Assembly: GCF_002156705.1 (NCBI RefSeq)
Contig: NZ_CP019893.1
Location: 2,542,001-2,606,000 of the forward strand
Reading direction: 5' to 3'
DNA from: Natrarchaeobaculum aegyptiacum
Lineage (GTDB): Archaea; Halobacteriota; Halobacteria; Halobacteriales; Natrialbaceae
DNA: 64,000 bases
In this document: piece after piece, positions 35,536-44,881 of the stretch
How the letters are laid out: every line of letters starts with the position of its first letter
Numbering within the stretch: the first letter of the stretch is position 1
The notes under the pieces: generated by a model
Told to the model about the DNA's origin: nothing
The model's input: the letters and a program-made list of their open reading frames with translations, nothing else
Databases searched by the model: none
Made by a program: the position numbers and the translations under genes

Positions 35536-36060
35536 ACGCGTTCTCGAGGGTCCCCGATCCTTAACTCGCCGGATTCTCTGCTCGGTGGGTGGTCTCTCGA
35601 CCTCTCTTCCGATGATACACTTCGGCTAGTGGCGGTCCAGGCCTGAACTGAGAGGTCGATCCGACTGACGCCGATCGGTTCGACCTCTCAGTCGACGCTT
35701 GGAACGGTACTAGTAGTCTGTCAAAAAGACTTCACTCAATTCGCCCCCCATTCATAGAATGTAACACAGAACGAGAACACGACGAAAGCCCTCGGCACGC
35801 TCTCCCTTTCGATCCACCAGGGCCGCAGAACGCCTGCCCTTCCCCGTTGAGCGAACTCGACGAGTTCGCGAGCAACGCGAGCGAACGGCTCGGAAGACGC
35901 TCGCGTCTTCCGGTGGACGAGCGAACGCAGTGAGCGTGCCGGGGGCTTCCGAGGCGTTCTCGATCATTTTGACCGATGCTCGTGACGGGATACTATATCG
36001 AAAATGGACAAAATATTGATGGGTTGAGAGACGACTAGCCGACGTTTTTCAGCAGCAGTG
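35536..36060. other. 525-bp intergenic region with long hairpin and short hairpin cassettes
   Basis: No credible gene. It contains a long hairpin at 35647-35692, described separately. GCGAACTC/GAGTTCGC (loop GAC) lies at 35851-35869 and CGGAAGACGC/GCGTCTTCCG (loop TC) at 35891-35912. The flanks repeat a theme in opposite orientations: AAAGCCCTCGGCACGCTC near 35785, and on the minus strand AAGCCCCCGGCACGCTC near 35945. This suggests an inverted, decayed repeat or insertion around the hairpins. Confidence 0.5.
35647..35692. repeat. 46-bp hairpin, 18-bp arms
   Basis: ACTGAGAGGTCGATCCGA (35647-35664) and TCGGTTCGACCTCTCAGT (35675-35692) are reverse complements at 17 of 18 positions, with a 10-nt loop. 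It sits 110-160 nt before the dtdA start. It could be a transcription terminator-like structure, a regulator site or a small mobile repeat. Confidence 0.75.
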
Positions 36061-36885
36061 TTACTGCGTGGGCTGGGTGACGGCCTGGGCTTCGCGGGCT
36101 TCGTAGGCGTTGTAGCCGGCGAGCCCGGCGATCAGCAGTCCGGAGGCGAGCGTGCTCCAGAAGAGCCCGCCGAGCATCTCGAGCAGGGCGGCGGCGACGA
36201 TCAGCCAGATGCCGAGCAGGGCGACGAGCGTGGAGACGCCGATGCTGAGCGGGACGTCGTTCGAGAGCCGGTAGACGTTGTAGCCGGCGGCGAGCAGGAC
36301 GAGCAGGCCGACGAGCACGTTGTTCCAGATGGATGCGGTCGCGGCATCGAGTAGGAAGACCGAGATGGCGACCCAGAGGCCGACGGCCGCGGTGATCGCG
36401 CTGACGGCGACGGTCTTCCGGCGGCGTTCCTCGCTGGCGAGCTGGGTGGTGTCGTCGCGTCGGTCGATCCCCTGGTCGTCGCGGTCGCCGTACCCGGTCC
36501 CGGAGTCCGGCTGCTCCCCGGGTTCGGTGTGGCCCGGCTCGTCGACGTCGTCGGCGCTCGGGTCGCCGACCGGAGACGCCGCCTCGTCGTCTCGACCCGG
36601 GATCGACGGCGTCTCGTCGGCGCTCGAGTCGGTGTTCCACGGTTCGTCCTCGTCTCGCCTGTCGAGGATGCTCTCGTCCGACGTCGACTCCGCTGGACTC
36701 GAGTCCTCGGTCCGTGTGGCCGGCGTCTCCGGTTGCTCGCCGCGACCAGCGTCCTCGGCATCACCACGCTCCTCGTGGCGCTCGGGCGCGTCGCTCGAGT
36801 CCGAATTGGCTACTGGATCCGGCTGGTCGCGACCCGGACTCGAGTCGTCTCCCGGCTCGCCTTCGTCGCCGTCACGGTCGCTCAT
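36061..36885 (-). CDS. SPW-repeat membrane protein with long acidic N-terminus
   Basis: A 274-residue protein. The first 150 residues are Asp/Glu/Ser/Pro-rich and probably disordered in the cytoplasm. The last 120 form four helices with the pattern SIWNNVLVGLLVLLAAGYNVYRL and GLFWSTLASGLLIAGLAGYNAYE. These two tandem W-x-N/S motifs are typical of SPW-repeat proteins. Function is unknown. It is downstream of, and in the same direction as, the TrmB gene, 99 nt apart. Confidence 0.65.
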   Translation of the reverse strand: MSDRDGDEGEPGDDSSPGRDQPDPVANSDSSDAPERHEERGDAEDAGRGEQPETPATRTEDSSPAESTSDESILDRRDEDEPWNTDSSADETPSIPGRDDEAASPVGDPSADDVDEPGHTEPGEQPDSGTGYGDRDDQGIDRRDDTTQLASEERRRKTVAVSAITAAVGLWVAISVFLLDAATASIWNNVLVGLLVLLAAGYNVYRLSNDVPLSIGVSTLVALLGIWLIVAAALLEMLGGLFWSTLASGLLIAGLAGYNAYEAREAQAVTQPTQ

Positions 36886-36984
36886 AGCTGACGGGCCGCG
36901 TGCGACCGGGAAAAGGGCCGCGACCGTTTCGTTTCGACCGCGGAGCCGCGGGTCCGTAACCCGCCGTTACCGGGCACTGTCGTG

Positions 36985-37788
36985 TCAGTCGCCGCCGGGG
37001 TTCCACGCCGCCGCCCGCTCCCAGAGATCGTCGAAACTCCGGCCGAGACTGGCGGCCAGGTCGACGTCACGGAAGTCGACGACGGCGAGGAGTTCGTCGT
37101 CGGCGGCCGGGTTCACCACCTCGAGACAGACCTCCTGGTCGTCGAAGAGGATGAACCGCTGTGGTGGCACGCGTTCGGCCACGCGAACCTCGAGCCCGTC
37201 GTCGACGAGACGCTCGAGGGTCTCCGTTGCGTTCGCAAAGTCGGTCGCGAGCAGGCGAACCTCGACGCCGCGCTCGAGCAGTTGTTCGATTCGCGCGACG
37301 GCGGCCGATCGGAGTTCCGGCCCGACGTCGAGACTCTGGACGACCACCCGCACTGACGCGTCCGCTGCAGCGAACCGCTCGTCGAGCAGGTCGCGGGCAG
37401 CCTCGTCGCCGAGCGCGCTGGTCGCGAACCCCTCGCCGCCGTCGTGGTCTGGAGCGAGCGCAGAGAGCGTCGTCTCCGCGCGGTCTGCGACGTGTTCATA
37501 CGACGTGCGACGCTGCTCGAGTTCGTCTACCCGGCGCTCGAGCAGCCGGTCGACGGCGGCTGTCGGCTCGACGTGGGTGTACGTTCGCGGGCGGCCGTCG
37601 TCGGCCCTGACGAGCGCCCGATCGACGAGCCCGTTCAGCACGTCGTAGACTCGGCCACGCGGGACACCCGATTCCGCAGCGAGGTCGTCTGCGGTCATCG
37701 CACCGTGTTCTGCGAGCGTCACGTAGGCCCGGGCCTCGTAGTTCGAAAGGCCGAGTTCGGCCAGTAACTCGGCGCTGTCGTCGTCCAT
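36985..37788 (-). CDS. TrmB-family transcriptional regulator
   Basis: A 267-residue TrmB-like regulator. The winged-helix domain (about 5-75, ELGLSNYEARAYVTLAEHG and ESGVPRGRVYDVLNGLVDRAL) is followed by a coiled segment. The C-terminal phospholipase-D-like effector domain (SVRVVVQSLDVG to the end) normally binds sugars or other ligands. The start is ATG 37788 (MDDDSAELLAELGL). It is divergent from the exported CARDB-like protein and RND transporter across an 83-bp gap that contains the palindrome ACAAGCTTGT. It is therefore the likely regulator of that pair. Confidence 0.85.
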   Translation of the reverse strand: MDDDSAELLAELGLSNYEARAYVTLAEHGAMTADDLAAESGVPRGRVYDVLNGLVDRALVRADDGRPRTYTHVEPTAAVDRLLERRVDELEQRRTSYEHVADRAETTLSALAPDHDGGEGFATSALGDEAARDLLDERFAAADASVRVVVQSLDVGPELRSAAVARIEQLLERGVEVRLLATDFANATETLERLVDDGLEVRVAERVPPQRFILFDDQEVCLEVVNPAADDELLAVVDFRDVDLAASLGRSFDDLWERAAAWNPGGD

Positions 37789-37813
37789 ACTCGACCCACG
37801 ATCGGATGAAACA

Positions 37814-37823
37814 ACAAGCTTGT
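37814..37823. promoter_or_regulatory. palindrome in the trmB / CARDB-RND divergent promoter
   Basis: ACAAGCTTGT is a perfect 10-bp palindrome in an AT-rich, 83-bp divergent gap. An AT-rich TTTGTAATAGAAAAC follows, which could be the TATA element for the plus-strand gene. It is a candidate binding site for the adjacent TrmB protein, by position only. Confidence 0.4.
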
Positions 37824-37871
37824 GGTTTGTAATAGAAAACATTATGAATCAGCTGTCAGAACTGCCGGGCA

Positions 37872-39899
37872 ATGAGAGTCAACCGGCTTGCCACCCTGGG
37901 AGTCGTCCTGTTGCTGTTGGCCGGGTCCCCCTTCGTCGGTTCCGTCTCTGCCTCGAGTACGCCCGATTTCGAGGTGTACACCCCGGAGAACATCGTCGAA
38001 CCGGGCGAAGAGACGTCGTTCGAACTCGAGCTTCGGAACGCCGCTTCCGCCGAGGAGGAGTCCGATACCGATCCTGGCGACATCCCGACGACCGAGGCCC
38101 GGGACGTGACGGTGACGCTCGACGGTGACGGTGGGCCGGTCGAGGTGAAAAGCGACGAGACGCCGATGCCGACCATGTCGGCCCAGGCGCTGTTCTCGGA
38201 GACGTTCACGATCGCCGTCGACGAAGACGCCGACGCTGGCGTCCACGAGGTCGACGTCGAGATCGAGTACACCAGATCGACTTCGAGCGGTGCCGAGCGG
38301 TCCGAAACCGAGACCGAGACCATCGAGGTCGTCGTCGCCGACGAAGCCCGGTTCGAGGCGGGTACCGTCACCTCGGACCTCGTCGTCGGCGACCGCGGGC
38401 TCGTCGCGATCGAACTCGAGAACACCGGCGCTGACGCCTCCGACGCGGTCGTCAGATTCGACTCGCCCGACGAGAACCTCGAGGCACTCAGACCGGTCAC
38501 CGAGGATTCGGAACTCGAGACACAGGGGAGTAGGGCCTACGTGGGCGACTGGGACGCCGGTGAGAACCGGACCGTCGTCGTCGCGATGGAACTGGCAGAC
38601 GACGCCGTTGCGCGAACCTACCCCGTCTCCGCGACGGTCCAGTTCCGCGACGAGGAGGGCGTCGACCGGACCGCCCGAGAGGTCCGGGTCGGCGCACGCG
38701 CCGCCCACGAACAGTCGTTCGCCGTCGAGCAGCTCGAGTCCGACCTCTACGTCGGCGAAGACGGCACCGTCACCGGGAACGTGACTAACGAGGGGCCACA
38801 CGCGGTCGACGGTGCGGTCGTCGTAATCGCCGACAGGGGAAGCGTAGATCTGGTGCCACACTTCGACGATCGGCTCGGTCCGACGTCGAACGTCTACCCG
38901 CGAGAGACTCACTACGCCGTCGGTTCCCTCGAGCCCGGCGAGTCGGCACCGTTCGAGTTCCGGCTGGGCGTCGGTAGCGAAGCCGAACCCGGCCCACGCG
39001 TGCTCGAGGCCGACGTCAGGTATCGTAACGCCGACGGCGACGTTCGGATGACCAACGAGCCGGTCGACCTCACGCTCGACGTCCAGCCCGACCGCGACGA
39101 GTTCGCCGTCGAACCCGTCGACTCGACGCAGACCCTCGGGGAGACCCGCGTCGTAAAACTCGAGGTGACGAACCGGCTCGAGGAGACGGTGACCGACGTC
39201 GAGGCGAACGTCTACACCGACGATCCGCTCGACGACGAGGGTGACGACCCCCTGATCCCGGTGCTCGAGCCGGGCGAGACGGCGACGGTCGCCGTCGAGG
39301 TCTCGGTCGCCGACGACGCTACGCCCCAGACGTACCCACTGCGGGTCGACTTCCGGTACGACGACGAGCGCTCGAACTCACAGCTCACGGACACCTACCG
39401 GGTTCCCATCGAAGTCGTCGAACCCGACGACGGACCCATCTCCGCGCTCGGACTTGCCGTCGCCCTGCTGACACTCGGGGCCGCTACAGCCGTCGGCTGG
39501 CGCTACCGCGCCCGCCTCGAGCCCTACGTCGACGGTATCCCCTATCTCGAGAACCTGCCCCACGCGGAGACCCCAGAGCGGATCGCCGCACTGGTCGCCC
39601 GCCTGCCCGTCGGCGAGCCATCTGACACACTCGACGCTCGTTCGGGCAACGGCTCGGCCGGTCCACTGGCCGACGACTCGAACGGCGGATCGACCACGGA
39701 CGTGACCCAGACCTTCGACGAAGCCGCGGTCGCGCCAGCCGACCTGCTCGAGGACGACGAGGAGGCTGCTGGCGATGGCAGTGCTGTCACCGACGACGAC
39801 AGGCCTGACCCGCTCGCGACCGAGGCGTCGGATCGGGACGACACGCAGAACCGTGACGAAGAGCCGGCCGAACGACCGGCAGACGTCGACGACACCTGA
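37872..39899 (+). CDS. exported COG1361/CARDB-like protein with C-terminal TM helix
   Basis: A 675-residue protein with a Sec-type signal peptide (hydrophobic LATLGVVLLLLAGSPFVG followed by VSASS). Several Ig-like, NEW3/CARDB-type domains follow, with repeated ELENTGADASDAVV, VTNEGPHAVDGAV and EVTNRLEETVTDVEANV motifs. One membrane helix (ALGLAVALLTLGAATAVGW, about 520-540) is followed by a charged cytoplasmic tail. Its stop is 4 nt before an RND permease start. Such pairs are thought to act together as exporter and periplasm-like adaptor; substrate unknown. Confidence 0.8.
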   Translation: MRVNRLATLGVVLLLLAGSPFVGSVSASSTPDFEVYTPENIVEPGEETSFELELRNAASAEEESDTDPGDIPTTEARDVTVTLDGDGGPVEVKSDETPMPTMSAQALFSETFTIAVDEDADAGVHEVDVEIEYTRSTSSGAERSETETETIEVVVADEARFEAGTVTSDLVVGDRGLVAIELENTGADASDAVVRFDSPDENLEALRPVTEDSELETQGSRAYVGDWDAGENRTVVVAMELADDAVARTYPVSATVQFRDEEGVDRTAREVRVGARAAHEQSFAVEQLESDLYVGEDGTVTGNVTNEGPHAVDGAVVVIADRGSVDLVPHFDDRLGPTSNVYPRETHYAVGSLEPGESAPFEFRLGVGSEAEPGPRVLEADVRYRNADGDVRMTNEPVDLTLDVQPDRDEFAVEPVDSTQTLGETRVVKLEVTNRLEETVTDVEANVYTDDPLDDEGDDPLIPVLEPGETATVAVEVSVADDATPQTYPLRVDFRYDDERSNSQLTDTYRVPIEVVEPDDGPISALGLAVALLTLGAATAVGWRYRARLEPYVDGIPYLENLPHAETPERIAALVARLPVGEPSDTLDARSGNGSAGPLADDSNGGSTTDVTQTFDEAAVAPADLLEDDEEAAGDGSAVTDDDRPDPLATEASDRDDTQNRDEEPAERPADVDDT

Positions 39900-39903
39900 T
39901 CCG

Positions 39904-42330
39904 ATGGCCCCACCCTCGATCGAGCGAACGCTCGCGGCGTCCACCCGCGTCATCACGGAGCGACCGGGCACGATCGTGGTCGCGTTCTTGCTCCTGACGG
40001 CGCTGTTTGCCGGCGGGTTCAGCGACATCGAGATGGAAGAAGGACTCGACACCTTCGCCGAGGGTGTCGAGGCGCAGGAAGCGCAGGATCAGATCGAATC
40101 CGAGTTCGAGCCACCGTTCGAATCTGACGCGCCGACGACCCAGCTCATCCAGCGCGGCGAGAACGTCCTGACGAAAGACGCCCTGCTCCGGCTGCTCGAG
40201 TTCCAGCACCACCTCGAACGCGGCGACGACTATCGCGTCGAGGAGACCTCGAGCATCGCTGAGGCGGTCGTCCAGTCGATCGACCCGACCGCGGAGAGTC
40301 GCGAGGAGCAGATCCGGGCGCTCGAGGACGCCTCCGACGGCGAGGTTCGTGAAACGATCCGTGAGCTGTCCGAGGAACCGGCGTTCACCGCGTCCCTGAG
40401 CGACGACTTCAACCCCGACGAGCCATACGCGTCGGCGACGATCGCGACGGCGACCCACGATGGTGGTGCTGACGCGGAGGTGGTCCAGTTCCGGGTGCAA
40501 GACGCCGCCGCGTCGATGGACGGCGAGTTCGTCGTCTTCGGCGGCGGGATCCTCGACGCAGAGTTCGAGAACGTCATCGAGGATTCGCTCGCGATCATCG
40601 TCCCGGTGGTGATCGTCCTGATCCTCGCGTTCCTGGTCGCCGCCTACCGCGACCCGTTCGACCTGTTGCTCGGTCTGGTCGCGCTCGTGATGGCAGTGAT
40701 CTGGACGTTCGGGTTCACCGGCTACGCCGGCATCCAGTTCACCGACATGATGATCGCCATCCCGCCGCTGTTACTGGCGATCGGGATCGACTTCGGCATC
40801 CACGCCGTCAACCGCTACCGGGAAGAACGGGTCGACGGCGCCGGCATCCACGACGGAATGCGCGAGGCCGCGACCCAGTTACTGGTCGCCTTCTTCATCG
40901 TCACGGGGACGACTGTCATCGGCTTCGGCGCGAACGTCACCAGCGACCTCGAGCCGATCCGGGACTTCGGATTCGTCGCGAGCGTCGGCATCGTCTTTAC
41001 GTTCCTCATCTTCGGTCTCTTCCTCCCCGCGGCGAAGGTCTGGCTCGACGACGTTCGGGCGACCTACGGTCTCCCGACGTTCGGGTCGTCACCACTCGGC
41101 TCTGAAGACTCCACGCTCGGCCGGGTTCTCCCCGTCGGCGCACATCTCGGAAACCGGGCTCCCGTGACGATGTTGCTGGTCGCGCTCCTCGTCACGGCCG
41201 GGGGCGGCGCCTACGCCACGACCGTGGACACGACGTTCGAGGAAGAAGACTTCCTCCCGCCGGAAGAGCTCCCGGACTACGTCGAGGCCGTTCCCGGTCC
41301 CATGGCTCCCTCGGAGTACACCGCGACCGGGACGATCAACTACCTCGAGGACACCTTCGAGAGCGGCGAAGACGACGAGGTGACGGTCTACGTCGAGGGG
41401 CCGATCGCCGCCGATCACACCCTCGAGTCCATCTATCGCGCCAGCGAAGACCCTCCCGAGACGGTCGTCACGACGACCGACGGGACCGCCGTCGTCGCCG
41501 AACACGAGAGCGTCGTCGACGTCATGCACGAATACGCCGCCGACGACGTGGCCTACGCTCGCGCACTCGAGGCCAACGATCGGAGCGGCAGCGGCGTTCC
41601 CGACCAGAACGTCGAGTTTCTCCTCGAGGAACTGCTCGCTTCCGAGTTCCGCGAGGACGCCCTCGAGTACGTCACCGAGGATCTGGACAGCACCCGGGTG
41701 ATCTACACCGTCGAAGCCGACGCGACTCAGGCCGAGGTCACCGCCGACGCCGAGGAACTCGCCGACAACTACCGACTCGAGGCGACGCCGACCGGCGACG
41801 TCGTCGTCTTCCACGAGATTTCAGAACTCATCCTCCGCTCGTCGTTGCTCAGTCTGGGCCTCGCGATCGTTTTCACCGCGGCGTTTCTCGTGGCTATCTA
41901 CCACGTTTTCGAGGGGCGAGCCTCGCTCGGAATCGCGAATCTCGTCCCGATCGTGGTCACGGTGGGTGTACTGGGCGGGACGATGCCACTGCTTGGAATC
42001 CCGCTGAACGCGCTGACGGGGACCGTGCTCTCGATCACGATCGGCGTCGGCGTCGCCTACTCGGTCCACGTCACTCACCGGTTCGTCGACGAGTACAACG
42101 AGTGTGGCGACGGTTACGAGGCGCTACTGATCACGCTACAGGGAACCGGTGGTGCGCTCACCGGGTCGATGCTGACAACCCTCGGCGGGGCCGGGTCGCT
42201 CGTGCTGGCGATCACGCCGCTGCTCGGCCAGTTCGGCTTCCTCATGGTGGTCAGCGTCATCTACTCGTACCTCATGGCGGTCCTCGTCTTGCCACCGACG
42301 CTGTTGCTCTGGGAGCGGTTCGCAGGGTGA
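39904..42330 (+). CDS. RND/MMPL-family transporter permease
   Basis: An 808-residue permease with the RND architecture. There is one N-terminal helix (TIVVAFLLLTALFAGGF), a large extracytoplasmic loop, five or so helices including LLLAIGIDFGIHAVNRYREER, then a repeat of the same unit in the second half (TLSITIGVGVAYSVHVTHRF in outline). The start is ATG 39904, directly after the CARDB-like gene, whose tail would otherwise be overlapped. It probably exports lipids or hydrophobic compounds using ion gradients. Confidence 0.85.
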   Translation: MAPPSIERTLAASTRVITERPGTIVVAFLLLTALFAGGFSDIEMEEGLDTFAEGVEAQEAQDQIESEFEPPFESDAPTTQLIQRGENVLTKDALLRLLEFQHHLERGDDYRVEETSSIAEAVVQSIDPTAESREEQIRALEDASDGEVRETIRELSEEPAFTASLSDDFNPDEPYASATIATATHDGGADAEVVQFRVQDAAASMDGEFVVFGGGILDAEFENVIEDSLAIIVPVVIVLILAFLVAAYRDPFDLLLGLVALVMAVIWTFGFTGYAGIQFTDMMIAIPPLLLAIGIDFGIHAVNRYREERVDGAGIHDGMREAATQLLVAFFIVTGTTVIGFGANVTSDLEPIRDFGFVASVGIVFTFLIFGLFLPAAKVWLDDVRATYGLPTFGSSPLGSEDSTLGRVLPVGAHLGNRAPVTMLLVALLVTAGGGAYATTVDTTFEEEDFLPPEELPDYVEAVPGPMAPSEYTATGTINYLEDTFESGEDDEVTVYVEGPIAADHTLESIYRASEDPPETVVTTTDGTAVVAEHESVVDVMHEYAADDVAYARALEANDRSGSGVPDQNVEFLLEELLASEFREDALEYVTEDLDSTRVIYTVEADATQAEVTADAEELADNYRLEATPTGDVVVFHEISELILRSSLLSLGLAIVFTAAFLVAIYHVFEGRASLGIANLVPIVVTVGVLGGTMPLLGIPLNALTGTVLSITIGVGVAYSVHVTHRFVDEYNECGDGYEALLITLQGTGGALTGSMLTTLGGAGSLVLAITPLLGQFGFLMVVSVIYSYLMAVLVLPPTLLLWERFAG

Positions 42331-42474
42331 GGACTGTCAGCCGTGGAGGCCGAGTCGAATAAACTAAGAGTCGACGCTCGTTCGTTCACGAAAACGAGGG
42401 CGTCTCCTCGGGATCGAAATGTTATCTCAGCTATATTCAGTCGGAGGCAGCGGCTCGAGAGAGCGTGATCTACG

Positions 42475-44826
42475 ATGACGGGCGGAGACGAAGAACTCGC
42501 GAAAGACCTCGGTCTGATCTCGGCGCTGGCGATCGGCATCGGGACGATGATCGGCGCCGGGATCTTCGTCCTGCCGGGCATCGCCGCACAGGAGGCGGGT
42601 CCTGCCGTCGTTATCTCGTTCGTCATCGGCGGGATGATCGCGATGATCAACGCCTTCTCGGTGAGCGAACTCGGCACGGCGATGCCGAAGGCGGGCGGAG
42701 CCTACTACTACATCAATCGTGCCCTCGGGCCACTGTTCGGCTCGATCTCGGGTATGGGCGACTGGATCGGACTCGCCTTCGCGAGTGCGTTCTACGCGAT
42801 CGGCTTCGGCGGCTACCTCGCAGACTTCCTCGACGGTGCCACCGTTACGCTTCCTGCACTGGGGGAGGTCGCTCTGTTGCCGACGATCGTACTCGGTCCG
42901 CTCGTCCTCACTGACGTTCAGGTCGGGGCCGTCGTCGCCGGCATCATCTTCGTCGGCGTGAACTACATCGGGGCCAAAGAGACCGGCGGGGTCCAGACCG
43001 CGATCGTTACCCTCCTGCTCGGGATTCTCACGATCTTCGCCCTCGTCGGCTTCTTCTCGTTCGACTGGGGGACAGTCGCCGCCGACGGAAGCTACTTCCC
43101 GGAGGGAACGGTCACGATCCTCCCCGGCGCGGCGCTCGTCTTCGTCTCGTACCTCGGTTACGCGAAAATCGCCACCGTCGGCGAGGAACTCAAGAACCCC
43201 GGCCGTAACCTCCCGATCGCTATCATCGGCAGCGTGGCGATCGTGATGGTCATCTACACCATCCTCGTCGGCATCCTGATGGGGCTGATCCCCCACGAGG
43301 AATTCTTCCTCGAGACCGTCGAGAACGCACCGATGTCCTACGCCGCCGAGATCGTTTTCGACTACGAGTTCGCGGTCGTCGGCTTCGAGATCCCCGTCCT
43401 CGGCGTCGGCGTGACGTCGATTACGCTCGGGGCGCTGCTCGCGACCGCCTCCTCGGCCAACGCCTCGATCCTCGCGTCGGCGCGGATCAACTTCGCGATG
43501 GGCCGGGACAAGATCGTCACCCCTGCACTCAACGAGATCCACCCGCGATTCGCGACGCCGTACCGATCGATCGCCGTCACCGGGGCCATGATCGTCGTCT
43601 TCATCATCGGGCTCGGGGAAACCGTCGAGATCCTCTCGAGTGCCGCGAGCGTCCTCCACCTCGTCGTCTACGCGCTGATCAACGCCTCACTGATCGTCTT
43701 TCGCGAGACGCAGCCACCCGAGTACGATCCGGACTTCGAGGTGCCGTTCTACCCGTTCCTGCCGATCGCCGGGTTCGTCCTCTCGCTGGCGCTGATCTAC
43801 TTCATGGACCCGCTCGCGACACTGATCAGCGCCGTGTTCGTCGTCTTCGCCGTCTTCTGGTACTTCCTCTACGCTCGAAGCAAAACCGACCTGTCTGGAA
43901 TCCTCGGGACCTACATTCTGGACCGCTCCGAAGAGATGCCGGACGTCGCGGTGACGGCCGCGAGCGCGGTCCAGCCAGAGAGCGACGACGAGTACACCGT
44001 GGTCGTGCCGGTCTCGAACCCGAGAACCGAGTCGACGCTCCTCTCGCTGGCGAGCGTCGTCGCGAAGGCCAACGGCGGCCGCGTCCAGGCCGTCCACGTC
44101 GTCGAAGTCCCCGACCAGACACCCCTCGAGGAGGGCTCGGAACACCTCCGACAGATCGACGACGAGTCACAGAAACTGATGACACAGGTCCGCGAGCGCA
44201 CCGAGACGCTCGACGTCCCGGTCGACGTCCGAACCGTCGTCTCCCACCGCTCGTTCGAGGAGGTCTTCAACGTCGCCCGCCGGGAGAACGCAGACACCGT
44301 CGTGATGGGCTGGGGGCCGGACCGTCACTGGTCTGCCGGCCGCGTCGAACGCCCGCTCGACGAACTCACCCACGACCTCCCGTGTGACTTCCTCGTGCTC
44401 AAAGACCGCGGGCTCGACCTCGAGCGCGTCCTGGTGCCGACCGCGGGCGGCCCCGACTCGGTCCTCAGCGCCGAAGTCGCCCGCGACCTGCGCGATCAGG
44501 TCGACGCCGACCTCACCCTCTTGCACGTCGTCGACGACGAACGTCAACTCGAGGAGGGCAAGACCTTCCTCGAGACGTGGGCCGAGGAACAGGGGCTCGA
44601 GGACGCGACGATCCGCGTCGACGCCTCCGGGAGCCCGGACGAGGCGATCGCCGCCGCCGCGGCCGACCACACGCTCGTGATCCTCGGGGCGACCGAGCGG
44701 GGCCTCCTCTCGCGGCTCGTTCGTGGCTCGCTCGCGTACGACGTGGTCGACGACCTCGACACGTCCGTGGTCCTCGCCGAACGACCGACCTCGCGGTCGC
44801 TTCGCGAACGGCTGTTCGGTCGCTGA
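42475..44826 (+). CDS. APC amino acid permease fused to two UspA domains
   Basis: A 783-residue fusion. Residues about 8-480 form a 12-helix APC-superfamily transporter with GIGTMIGAGIFVLPG near the start and SSANASILASARINFAMGRD in the middle. The rest comprises two universal-stress-protein modules (VVVPVSNPRTESTLLSLASVV and VLVPTAGGPDSVLSAEVARDL). The second ends with the nucleotide-site-like LGATERGLLSRLVRGS. USP modules may let transport respond to ATP or stress. It has its own promoter region after the RND gene. Confidence 0.88.
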   Translation: MTGGDEELAKDLGLISALAIGIGTMIGAGIFVLPGIAAQEAGPAVVISFVIGGMIAMINAFSVSELGTAMPKAGGAYYYINRALGPLFGSISGMGDWIGLAFASAFYAIGFGGYLADFLDGATVTLPALGEVALLPTIVLGPLVLTDVQVGAVVAGIIFVGVNYIGAKETGGVQTAIVTLLLGILTIFALVGFFSFDWGTVAADGSYFPEGTVTILPGAALVFVSYLGYAKIATVGEELKNPGRNLPIAIIGSVAIVMVIYTILVGILMGLIPHEEFFLETVENAPMSYAAEIVFDYEFAVVGFEIPVLGVGVTSITLGALLATASSANASILASARINFAMGRDKIVTPALNEIHPRFATPYRSIAVTGAMIVVFIIGLGETVEILSSAASVLHLVVYALINASLIVFRETQPPEYDPDFEVPFYPFLPIAGFVLSLALIYFMDPLATLISAVFVVFAVFWYFLYARSKTDLSGILGTYILDRSEEMPDVAVTAASAVQPESDDEYTVVVPVSNPRTESTLLSLASVVAKANGGRVQAVHVVEVPDQTPLEEGSEHLRQIDDESQKLMTQVRERTETLDVPVDVRTVVSHRSFEEVFNVARRENADTVVMGWGPDRHWSAGRVERPLDELTHDLPCDFLVLKDRGLDLERVLVPTAGGPDSVLSAEVARDLRDQVDADLTLLHVVDDERQLEEGKTFLETWAEEQGLEDATIRVDASGSPDEAIAAAAADHTLVILGATERGLLSRLVRGSLAYDVVDDLDTSVVLAERPTSRSLRERLFGR

Positions 44827-44881
44827 CCGCCGTCGACGCGTTCGGGAACGGCTTTAGGCCCCCGGCCGCTACGGGACAGGT

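Noticed and set aside
35752-35967. 71-codon open frame between dtdA and the SPW gene
   Set aside because: It runs through the hairpin cassettes, is basic in composition and has no homologue I recognise; treated as non-coding.
36320-37648. 442-codon Ser/Arg-rich open frame
   Set aside because: It overlaps the SPW protein and TrmB genes on the other strand and has the low-complexity Ser/Arg composition typical of shadows.
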